Positions 9,555 to 19,495 of a stretch of 58,359 nt of DNA are shown here, one piece after another. Under the pieces are notes generated by a model that saw only the letters and a program-made list of their open reading frames with translations, was not told the origin of the DNA and did not search any database. The stretch is from Dichomitus squalens LYAD-421 SS1 (lineage: Eukaryota; Basidiomycota; Agaricomycetes; Polyporales; Polyporaceae): NCBI RefSeq assembly GCF_000275845.1, contig NW_006766883.1, positions 3,315,300 through 3,373,658 of the forward strand, in the 5' to 3' direction. A program made the position numbers and the translations under genes. Numbering within the stretch: the stretch's first letter is position 1; each line of letters begins with the position of its first letter.

Positions 9555-10922
9555 GCTGCTCGATTTGCTTTAATGTCGCTGTTGATTTCTTGCTGTCTAT
9601 GCTCTCGCGCTTTAACGAGATTGTCGAATTGAGAACCTGGTTTCGTATTTAGGACGTCAACCTTCCATACGTGATAGAACCACGGTGAGTGAATACACCA
9701 CCAAGTAGCAGTCATTAAGGTGGAGGCTCAAAGATGGAGAAGCAAACATCAGGTGTTAGTCCTCGTTCTACGTGCCATTCGATTGTGGTGAACTCATGAG
9801 TCTCGTCGCCAGCCATATCAGGTCCGACCCTGCCCCGTCACGAAGCGAAGAAACGGCAAGGCATGGATCGGTTCGAATCCGCTATGCTTTGGTCCTCGCA
9901 TCATAATCTCGCGGAGGCGTGAACGGGACTGAACGCTGGAAGGCAAGAATCCGGCCCATAATCTCGCATGAAGTATGCTATGATGGGCGCGTGTCGGCCT
10001 TACTTCCCAGATCACCGAACAACGCGGCTGAGATGTGTCAGGCTCCTACAGGCTCCATGATTTCCACCAAAATACCGCATCGCATACACCTGCTCTCGCG
10101 GGAAATTCTCGGAGGGACGGTGGATATTGTAACCTCGCCATTCCCCACCTTCGATGTCTAGATTGGTCTCAATGACGTCGTAACGCTCAACAGTCAATGT
10201 TAAACGTCAACGTACAACATCCAGACCAAGTCCGTTGTTCGCAATTCTGCGGTTCCACTCAGACTGTCGGTTCTGAAATCCCTACTGTCCGTAGATGGGG
10301 GGGGGGCTATCGCATCTTTAATCATTTGCTGCCTGTGAGGAGTCGCCTAGTTTGAGATTAAAGCATCCGTAAGTGCGACGTCAGGTCTGGGGCAATCATG
10401 CTACCTACCAGCCCGCGTGAGAGCGACCATACTGAAACGTATTCTAGGTACAAGAGGGCGGCTGGTCGAGACAATGTGGCCAGATGAGACTAGTCATTGC
10501 GACCAACCCTCGGCTGCATACACTGCTGGAAGCTTGAAGCCAAGCTGTCGTGTGTGGCCTTCATCAGCCTGAGCAAACTAGCTGTGCGTGGAGTGTCTCG
10601 GTGGGAAGCGCCAACAATGGCTGAAATACAAGAATTTCGGCAGTCGGCAAGGATCCCACTATGCGTCCAGAAAATCATTCTGGATCTACCCGGCGCGCAA
10701 GCATAGCGATACCCACGGCTCCGCACGGACGCGACCATGTCTGAGACTGTGCCTCTACAGACGTCGGTGTCCTGTATTGATCAGACGTGATAGAGCTTTC
10801 GGAAGGACCTGAATCCATCGCGGTGGAACTGTCTAATGATATATTGCGCGGGTGACGCATGCCTCTAAATCGTTTTACAAGATATTTATGCTTCTCAATA
10901 CCGTCCAATGTCACATCGCAAT
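9555..10922. other. Spacer between convergent genes
   Basis: About 1.4 kb without a convincing gene, between the 3' ends of the cohesin loader and phosphoglycerate mutase genes. Only short open frames occur. A GGTTCGAATCC at 9871-9881 resembles a tRNA T-arm, but no cloverleaf can be built. Confidence 0.6.
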
Positions 10923-12896
10923 TCACTCGGACTTCGCAAGGAGCGAGCGTCCAGTCATCTCTGCAAATAGGACGTCAGCATCAGCGAAACAATACTTTAG
11001 GAATCAAGCTTACCTTCGGGCTTGGGCAGACCCTAGCACGTCGACGGAGAATGTCAGATGGTGTTCGGCATATGTCAGCACGCATACACCCACCAATATG
11101 TCAAGCACGGTCGGCGCAACGTCCGCCAGCGCGCCCTCTTCTTCCTCCCCGTCCTTCTTGTCCTCGGTGAACTTGAACTTCTTCGGGTCACCAGTCATGA
11201 TGAACGGCACCGGGTTCGTTGTGTGTGCCGTGTGCGGTGCGCCCGTCTCGGGGTTGATCATCTGCTCCGCGTTCCCGTGGTCGGCGGTGATGAGCAGGAT
11301 GTAGCCCGCCTCCTGGCACGCCTTGTACACGATCCCGACCGCCTCGTCCGTGTGGCCGATCGCCTCGACAGCAGCCTCGTACACGCCCGTGTGGCCGACC
11401 ATGTCTGGGGGCGCGAAGTTGCACATGACGAACTCGTGCGTGCCGGCGCGAACGACCTCGGCGACCTTTTCGGCGACGCCGTGGACGGACATCTTCGGCT
11501 GCTTGTCGTACGTGGCGACCTTGGGCGAGGGGATCATGTGGCGCTCCTCGTCGGCGAACTGCTTCTCGACGCCGCCGTTGAAGAAAAAGGTGACGTGCGC
11601 GTACTTCTCGGTCTCGGCGATGTGTGCCTGCTTGACGCCCTGCTTGGAGAGCCACTCGGCGAGGACGTTCGTCATCGCTTGTGGGGGGAAGGCAACTTTG
11701 AAGGGGAATTCAGCATTGTAGCGCGACATGGTGGTGATGTGCTGCATCGTATGTCAGTGTCTGTCTGGACGAAGGGGAGGCGGGTAGCTTACGAGGTCCT
11801 TGGGGACATCGACCTCCGTGGGCTTGTCGGGGAGACCAAAGACGGAGACGATCTCCCGCATGCGGTCGGAGCGGTAGTTGAAGAAGAAAAGGGTGTCGCC
11901 GTCTGTTTCATAAACGTGAGAATTTTGGCCATGGAAAGTGAGCGTAAGACTCGCCCTTGATCCTGCCGGCATCGCCATTGACGATGATGGGCTTCAAGAA
12001 CTCGTCGGTCTCGTCCTTCTTGTAGTGCTCCTCAATTGCCTTCACGGGGTCCTCGGCATTCTCGCCCTCGCCCTTCACAAGGCCATCGACCGCGATCTTG
12101 ATACGCTCCCAGCGCTTGTCACGGTCCATGGCATAGTAGCGGCCTACGATGGTAGCGACCTCACCGACCTTCTCCTTCTCAATGAAGGCGAGGAGATCCT
12201 TCAGATATCCAGCCGCAGAGCGGGGTGCAGTGTCACGGCCATCACCGAAGAAGTGGATGTACACTTCCTTGAGGCCGACCTCCTTGGCGGTCTCCAGGAG
12301 GGCGTAAAGGTGGGTTATATGCGAGTGGACGCCACCATCAGAGACCTGCAAGCGTATGCAGACAATGAGAAGTGTGTTTATGGAAAGCTCGAGTTGAGAC
12401 TAATGCGGTACTTACGAGACCGAGAAGGTGCAGACGGCCGTTGCCGTTCTTGGCCCTGTTAAAGCTCTCCAGGATGTTCTCGTTCTTGTGGAATTGCCTC
12501 TTCTTGATCGCCACGTCAATCCGGACGATGTCTTGCCATACGATGCGCCCGGCACCGATGTTCAGGTGGCTACCCCGGATGTCGTCAGTCGTGGCTGATA
12601 TAGCGATCGCATACACTCGGAGGTGCTCACCCTACTTCTGAGTTTCCCATAAGCCCATCGCTGAGACCGACGGCGAGACCGTGTGCGTGAAGGGTGCGAT
12701 GGCTGTGGTCCTTCGCGATTGTGTCCATGTTGGTCGTGTTTCCGGCGTCGATCGCGTCGCCCTTCATGCCCTTCTCTGGTGCGATACCCCAGCCATCGTG
12801 TACGCTGTTTTGGGCAGCACGCACGGTAAGTGTTGAGGTCAGGAGGAATATGGATGCGTCCTACATGAGGCAGACCTTGTTCTTGACTTCGACCAT
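10923..12896 (-). CDS. gpmI: 2,3-bisphosphoglycerate-independent phosphoglycerate mutase
   Basis: Eight exons on the minus strand give 521 aa, the usual length: 12896-12865, 12804-12631, 12569-12416, 12345-11955, 11902-11793, 11741-11094, 11032-11014, 10960-10923. It interconverts 3- and 2-phosphoglycerate in glycolysis and gluconeogenesis in the cytosol, using two metal ions (usually Mn) and a phosphoserine intermediate. The metal-binding Asp14 (VHDGWG), catalytic Ser66 (GNSEVGH), VSDGGVHSH, GRYYAMDRD, RSDRMREI, PPDMVGHTG and the ITADHGNAE motif are all present. The fourth intron (11903-11954) starts GCGAGT: the conserved GRIK-DGDT can only be joined with this GC donor. Yeasts mostly use the unrelated cofactor-dependent enzyme; filamentous fungi use this type. 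Confidence 0.96.
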
Positions 12897-13290
12897 GTTA
12901 TGAGAAGGAGAGTGAATGGATGCAGGGACTCGACGCTGGTTGCTGAGTCTGGTCGTCGTTCGATGGCCTTTGACCACTTTTCGTGCGATCCAGATTGTCG
13001 CAGCTGATAGCGCGTCTATCTAATCTCTTGACGTCATATCCGATGACGATCAATATTCCTGCGAGCAGCGCGCAGACTCACATGGTTATGTCTACCAAGT
13101 TGCATATGATTGACAGTACTCATCGTCGGTGTCTAAGCCTGCATACGCCGATTGTATCTCTATCTTTCACATACGAAAACACACGGCCCATCATATTAGA
13201 CATGTCATCGAGCGCGTCTATCTTTTCTCCGGATGCACGACTGCATCGCTGCTTAAGACTTCAAGACGTTGCCCATTCGGAGCGCATGCA
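12897..13290. other. Upstream region of the mutase gene
   Basis: Promoter side of the phosphoglycerate mutase gene and 3' flank of the unassigned minus-strand frame. No clear TATA box or other feature is seen. Confidence 0.5.
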
Positions 13291-14136
13291 TTATTTATAG
13301 TATCCCATGGAAAGAGGGCGACAAAGAGAACCAGAGTGTGTAATGGACATGCAGCTTGTAGTCGGCAGGCACAGTGGGATGAGTGTCGACTGTCCTATAT
13401 AATGGAGTGGGTCGAATCTCCGAGCCCAGGGTGGTATAATGGTGGCCTCCTGCTCGCGCATGTGCCCAGACGCCGGCCGCGGAGGTTTGCGTGGAGGCAA
13501 CAGGGTACATGACCTGCGGGAGAGAGAGGAATGTGCGCGTCGTTGCGAGCCCCTTGGCACCTGCATGGCGGGTGCTCTGCGACTTGGAGGAATAGGACTG
13601 CGGGGAGGAAGACTAGGGGCGACAAGGCTGTCGTTTTGTGGGGCCATTTGCAGTGTATGTAGAGGCGAGTGAATCTGCCTGAACAGGACGGAGTCCTGGG
13701 GGACCGCCGTCGCCGAGGTGCAGTCTAGGAGTACCTCGCGAAGCTCTTCCATATAGGAGTCCCAGTGGTCGAGATGGAGAGGACCGTAGACATCATCAAA
13801 GAGCATGCTAAAGTCGAGGGTGACATGTGATCGCTGATAAAGTAGAGGGAGGAGAGGATTGTAGACTTTCTCGCCCTTGGCGTTCGCAGCAGAGGCGGCT
13901 TTCCTGACGGCGAGCTCGCATAGGTCAATGTCCTTGGAAGAAGGTCCGAACTTGAACCTGGGGAAACGGATTATGACGTGGAGTGTCTCCTGAAGGAGAG
14001 GGTGGGCGGCGGAGAGCTGTTCGTGTAAGCTCCATCTTTCGTCCGCTATTCCAGTCATCTTCCACGCATGTGCTATGATTGTGCGGATCGCACAGGCGGG
14101 CAGTACTTCTGTACGATTTGCAGGCACCCAGTCCAT
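13291..14136 (-). CDS. Hypothetical protein, 281 aa
   Basis: One open frame from ATG at 14136 to a stop at 13291-13293. I do not recognise it. Residues 1-165 look like a folded protein (MDWVPANRTEVLPACAIRTI, LHVIIRFPRFKFGPSSKD, HLDHWDSYMEELREVLLDC). The last 115 residues are rich in Pro, Ser and Arg and read like untranslated or intron sequence, so the true gene may end earlier through an unseen intron. An in-frame TGA lies three codons before the ATG, which fits a genuine start or an exon edge. It stands next to the Tnp2 island and may belong to it or be a chance frame. Confidence 0.4.
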   Translation of the reverse strand: MDWVPANRTEVLPACAIRTIIAHAWKMTGIADERWSLHEQLSAAHPLLQETLHVIIRFPRFKFGPSSKDIDLCELAVRKAASAANAKGEKVYNPLLPLLYQRSHVTLDFSMLFDDVYGPLHLDHWDSYMEELREVLLDCTSATAVPQDSVLFRQIHSPLHTLQMAPQNDSLVAPSLPPRSPIPPSRRAPAMQVPRGSQRRAHSSLSRRSCTLLPPRKPPRPASGHMREQEATIIPPWARRFDPLHYIGQSTLIPLCLPTTSCMSITHSGSLCRPLSMGYYK

Positions 14137-14661
14137 AACGCTTCAATGCCAAGGTAACCTGACCGGTGATATTCGCTGTGGGTCGACTAAGCAGCGGGCA
14201 GTCACCCAACATGGAGACTTGAGTCGACGTACCGCGAAGAACATGAGATTCCACTTCTTCTCCGGCTTGTATGGAGCATACACCCCAGTGAGAACCTACA
14301 TGGGTTCAGCTGGTATACATCGGGGAAATTCGTGTCAGAGCGGCTGAGGTCGGGAGGTCTCGGTTAGTATTGGACGGACCATTTTAGGCGCGCAATCCAT
14401 GTCTCCAACTGACCACACGGTGACCGGATCGGACACGCAACCCGCATGTCCTGACACCGGTGACGTCGACTGAAGCTTGTCTCTAACTTGTCTCTAACCT
14501 GTCTGTACCATGTCTCTAGCTATGTAATACATGACTTTATGTCAGCGTATCAGAACGTGTGCCCTTTGGTCTGTGCGTGCAGCTGTGCCCTCGTACTCCC
14601 AAGTCCGGCAACTTCTACTATTATCCAAACCACCCTGCCACTGGAATCACAACCCTTCGCA
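14137..14661. other. Left flank of the Tnp2 gene
   Basis: No gene is seen. At 14476-14520 an 11-bp motif (cttgtctctaa) occurs twice exactly and twice more with changes. Short repeats of this kind are common near the ends of CACTA elements. No CACTA/TAGTG terminal repeat was found. Confidence 0.5.
14476..14520. repeat. Short tandem motif near the transposase gene
   Basis: cttgtctctaa twice exactly, then cctgtctgtac and catgtctctag. It may be a subterminal transposase-binding array, which is inference only. Confidence 0.5.
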
Positions 14662-17600
14662 ATGCCACCGTCACCCAACCCGACGCCCCAGAAGAAGTGC
14701 TGCAATTGCACGAAGTACTGCAGAGGCCAGGAGCGCCAGGTCTCGGACTCAACATATCGCAACCACGCCCGGTATCGCAACCAACGCCTACAAGAGGCTC
14801 TTCGCATCGCGCTCGGGACCGGACATCCAGCTCAAACGACAGGGCAGCCGTCTGCGAGGGCCCGCAGAAGACGTCGACGGACGCCTGACAACTTACAGCC
14901 TGGCCCGTCCTCTGCAGGAGGATCGTTCGCCTTTCCTCAAGACGACCCACGTGAAGACCGCGAGCCTTCACGCGAGGTGAGTTCAAATTTTATACGCTGT
15001 CGTCGCAATGATGGTATCTGCCGAGCTTGGACGGCGCATATACACGCACTTCGTGAGCTCAGCGCATGAGCGCCTCAATGATCGTCGGAGATGTCGCGTT
15101 CCACATATCGCGCTGGTTGCGCGTGTGCACGCGTGGCAGTTGTACAGTCTGAGAACATGCGATTCTCGATTGGAAGGGGCTTTTGTTCATGATCCATTGG
15201 GCTGTCGCTGATATGATGTAGATCTCACCAATTGAAGACGATCCCCTTCCGTTCCAGGATGCTGAGCCGGAGCGACCACGGTCCCTTTCCGCTGACATCT
15301 TCCAGCGTGAGTCCTCCCCGCACGCCCAGCCTCCCCCGGAGAGCGAGGAGGAGCCCGAGTACGGAAATCACGACCCGACGGGATCGCTGCCGGAACCGAC
15401 TTTGGAAGAATTGAAGAATTCGATTGCTTTCATCAAAGCTCTCAAAGGCGCGACATTGGAAGACTCAGGCCTAGATCCCAAGGTGATACAACGTATGCAT
15501 AACCCACAGCAAGATGGCGACCTTCCTGATCTCATGGCGCCCGAGAATCGCGAGCTCCTCCTGGCTCTGGATCAATTCATCGCGAATGGCCATTCGGAGG
15601 AGGCGTATCGGGCCAACAGGCAGGCTGTGATGCGGTACGAAAAGGGGCTCATTCTGCCTACTTACGAGGCGATGCAGAAAACTGTGGAAGAACTAAGTGG
15701 AGTTGTCCCGATTATCACTGACATGTGCCCGGAAACTTGTGTCGCATACACAGGCCCTTTCGCCGGGCTGGATCGCTGTCCGTACGACACCTGTGGCGCC
15801 GCGCGATACGAAATGCGCGGCAACAAACGCGTCGCGCGGCGTACTTTTCAGACGCACCCTTTAGGGCCTCAAGTTCAGGCTCTCTACCGATCGCGTCATT
15901 GTGCAAAACGCATGCGCCACCGCGAGCAACTCATGGAGCGTCTTTTGGATATGGCGCACGCTCAGAAGATGGTCGAGGTCGCCGAAGATGTTTTCTTTGC
16001 TGAGGAGTATCTGAAACTAGTCGACGCTGGGACTATTCTTGAGGATGATCTGGTTCTGATGCTCTCACTCGACGGCGCTCAGCTCTATGAATCAAAGCAG
16101 TCGGATTGCTGGATCTATATCTGGATTCTCTTCGATATTGCTCCCGATCTTCGGTACAAGAAGCGGTACGTCTTACCGGGCGCATTCATCCCAGGTCCAA
16201 ACAAGCCCAAGAATCTAGACTCGTTCCTCTTCCCTGGGCTGTACCACGTCGCCGCGCTTCAAAACTCTCCTCTCAAGATTTGGGATTCCTATCGACAGAA
16301 GGTGATGCACTCGCGTCCTGTCATACTCTTTGCTACAGGCGACACGCCAGCCATGGCTTACATGAACAGACTTGTCGGACACTCTGGGGCACATGGCTGT
16401 CGACTCTTCTGTCCTCTCAAGGGACGTCAGAAACCTGGTGGTGGAGGGCACTATTATCCGGCCATGCTGAAGCCATCGGACCCCGACTATGCGCGCGTCA
16501 GAGGCAGCAATCATCCAGATTACTCCCTTCGTGAACCCCCTGGATCTGACGACACTAACTCCGCGCGTTATGAACGGGACTTGGCAGTGGTTCTCGCTTG
16601 TGGGACGCACAATCAATACATCAAAAAACGCCTTCAGACTGGAATCGCGAAGCCTTCTATCTTCATGGGGCTTCCTGTTAACTGTGGCTTCCCTGGGTCC
16701 TTTCCTGCCGACATTATGCACTTGCTGACGCTCAACGTGACTGAACTTGTTCTTGGGTTACTACGTGGCACTTTGAAGCGGGACGCACGAACGGATCCCT
16801 TGGAGGACTGGGACTGGGCTTGCTTGCGAGATGACGATGTCTGGCAGGCGCATGGCAAGCTTGTCGCCGAGGCGTCTCTCTATCTGCCTGGGTCTTTTGA
16901 TCGGCCACCTCGGAACCCCGCGGAGAAAATTTCCAGCGGATACAAGGCCTGGGAATACATGTACTACGTCTACGGGTATCTACCTGGCCTCCTTTGGGCG
17001 ATACAAAAGCCTAAGTATCACGCACACTTCTGCAAACTTGTTCATGGTGCTCGGGTCGCGCTGCTAATGAGAACTCCTGTCGAGCGTCGGGGACCAGCGC
17101 ACAATCTGTTAGTCGAATATGTGGAGGAATTCGAGGAATACTTCTATGCACGCCGTGTGGATCGGCTCCATTTCTGCCGCCAAGCTTTGCATGGGCTAAC
17201 ACATCTCATGCCAGAGAACGTCCGTGTCGGCCCAGCCTGGTTACACTCACAGTGGCCCCTCGAGAACGCAATCGGCAACCTGACGGCCGAAATCGGGTCG
17301 CATTCAAAACCGTACGAAAACCTTTCGCTCCGAGGGCTTCGCCGCGCCCAGGTTAGCGCACTAGTGGCCATGTTCCCAGAGGCGTTAGAACCGCGAACTC
17401 AACTTCCTATGGGTGCTGTGGAGCTTGGCGATGGATATGTTCTTATGCATCCTACCGCGCGCACCCCATCGCTCGTTTCAGATGCAGACTCACGCGCGCT
17501 CAACACCTTTCTCAGTGCGCGTGCGGTTCAGGTACCCCTAGAGTGGAGACCTCGTATAGCTAAATGGGGTCGCTTACAACTCCCTAATGGACAAGTTGCG

Positions 17601-18110
17601 CGCACCGCCTGGAAAGAATGCCAGGGCGAGCGAAGAGGTCGCCCAGTGCATCGGTCACGCATGGTCAAGGTGCGATCACATGCCTTTGTCGGGTGGCCTG
17701 AGTACAACATTTTTTTTCAGCTTGCAGATGAACGGTTCGCAGAAATTCAATATTTTTTTGGCCTGAAGAAGATGCGAGAGGATGGCGGAACCGACAACGT
17801 CGACATGACTTTGGCGATGGCTTCGATCTTCACTCCCCTCGACCCAGCTATCTTACGTGACACTTATGGCGTTCTCATGGCCTGTCGGTATCAAGGAGAC
17901 GATTCCCGGGAGGTTATTGAGGTGAAGGACATTGTTTCAGTTGTGGCGATGTTGCCTCTCTCTCCGAGACGAGAGGAGGCAGAGGACCCCCATGCTGCCG
18001 CGTTGTATTCGAACAGGTTCTTTGTCGTTGAACGCTTGGGCTTTGATGCGTCTTTCATTGGCCGCGAGGAGAGAGTTGCAGACGAGGATGACCCTGATGG
18101 CGAGGAGTGA
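14662..18110 (+). CDS. CACTA-type transposase, Tnp2 family
   Basis: Two exons, 14662-14976 and 15222-18110, give 1067 aa through a long 245-nt intron (GTGAGT...TGTAG). The N-terminus has a cysteine cluster (KKCCNCTKYC) followed by TYRNHARYR, which may bind zinc and DNA. About residue 273 begins DMCPETCVAYTGP...CPYDTCG, the usual zinc-binding part of the family. The catalytic core reads LSLDGAQLYESKQSDCWIYI (Asp near 389), VILFATGDTPAM, FPGSFPADIMHLLTLN and WPLENAIGNLTAEI. The enzyme would cut and paste its own element. The whole 963-codon second exon is open, so it is probably intact. It leads a three-gene island; the two neighbours have no housekeeping look. That the 5' intron holds a further exon cannot be ruled out. 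The family call rests on recall of agaricomycete Tnp2 proteins. Confidence 0.88.
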
Positions 18111-18219
18111 ACAATTTTACTTGTGTAGCACACACCGTCATGAAATTGTATACACTTCGATTCGTACAGGATAATGTAGGGACACAAGTGAGAATCGAGC
18201 AACCCACGGGCATTACACG

Positions 18220-19255
18220 CTAGGTACGACGCTTGTTGGAGAAACCTGAGAAGGCGGTGCTGAAGTCGTCCCATGGATTGCAGGGCCTCTGTGCCGGAGC
18301 AGGTCTTGGGAGCTTGCGCGGCGTTGACGTTGATGGCGGCGTCGACGTTGATGAGCCTGGGGACATGTTGTGGACCCATCCCGACGAACGGAAAGTTGGC
18401 AAAGGGGCGGAGGGGCCAGGCGTGCGATCGTGGGATGTGTTGGACTTGCGCTTGCGGTGCTGAGTAGAACTACTTACTATAGAGCGCGACTGGGCAACAG
18501 TAGGTGGGCGCATCGTGGTGTGGCCCCTGGGAGCTTCGGGAGGACGGAGGTTTGAGGGGGAGACAAGACTTTGGTTGGCGCGGCCAGGGTACACAGGAGA
18601 CACGGCACAAGAGGGGAGGCTGACAGACGAGAGATCATGAGAGGGAGGCTTCATAGGAGGCTGGTTATGAGAGATGGGGTCTTCATCAGAGGGGGGGCTA
18701 ATGTTATGGAGGGGGCATTGCGAATAAGGGCCTGAATGAATATTGGAGAATCAGAACTAATATTGCGGGCTCACCATATGTCTTCGAGAATCTCGCCCAA
18801 ATTGCTGGCATCCAACAAGTGTCCGCACACGTCTCCAAACTTGCGATCCAGGTCCAGGAACAATTGACCTGCAGAAGTGTCATCGAGAGGGTCCGCGAGC
18901 CCAGTGTCCGTGCTTTCAAGGTAATATGCCTCGCGCGCTGACAACAGGGCCAGACGAAGAAGGCTGTAGGTCAGTTGGGTCCTCGCGGGTGCGTCCTCGG
19001 GGGGTGGATTTGAAGGGAACATTTCGAAAGCCTGCAGGAAGTATCGTACACTGTAATCGCGTCGCTGAGGTCTAGGTCTGTCACAAATGAGAAACCTGGT
19101 TAGAGCAACACAAGCAGAGACCCATACCGCGCGTCCTCCGAAAAAATTTCTTCTCCACCCATTGCCGTCAAGAACTCTAGAAGCGGCTGAGGTGTGTCTT
19201 CCGGATATGGTGGGCCATCGGCCACCAGCCCACGCACCCGGCGAATGGCGTCCAT
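18220..19255 (-). CDS. Unknown protein, 302 aa, in the Tnp2 island
   Basis: Three exons on the minus strand, 19255-19128, 19077-18775 and 18697-18220, join in frame through 50- and 77-nt introns. I do not recognise the protein. Residues 1-143 look helical and folded (MDAIRRVRGLVADGPPYPED, YSVRYFLQAFEMFPSNPPP, LTYSLLRLALLSAREAYYL, LFLDLDRKFGDVCGHLLDAS). Residues 144-302 are rich in Ser, Pro and Thr with basic patches (HRKRKSNTSHDR), ending NPWDDFSTAFSGFSNKRRT. The tail suggests a nuclear or scaffold protein. It lies tail-to-tail with the transposase gene and head-to-head with the next gene, 240 bp away, so the latter two may share a promoter region. The role could be that of an element-encoded accessory protein; that is a guess. 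Confidence 0.6.
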
Positions 19256-19495
19256 GGTACCACAGCGGCAGACAGATGAGCTGGAGAGGCAATGGAAGGT
19301 CACAGCCTGAAAATCTTAGAAGGGCAGAAGACGCAGATCATGGAAGGCAATAAGATGCGGATCGTGCAAATCCATTTCGCAAGCAATGCTAACGTGCCTG
19401 CTTGTTATGGTCATGGGCGTCAATTTGCAACGTCAGACGTCCTGCACGCACTCACATCCCTCCTCTCAACTAGCCCATGTTCTCGCAAGCCAACA

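Noticed and set aside
9860..9895. GGTTCGAATCC resembling a tRNA T-arm
   Set aside because: The T-stem has a mismatch and no acceptor, D- or anticodon arm fits at the right distances.
11058..11960. 300-codon open frame antisense to the phosphoglycerate mutase
   Set aside because: Mirror of a GC-rich conserved gene; composition follows the codon bias of the real strand.
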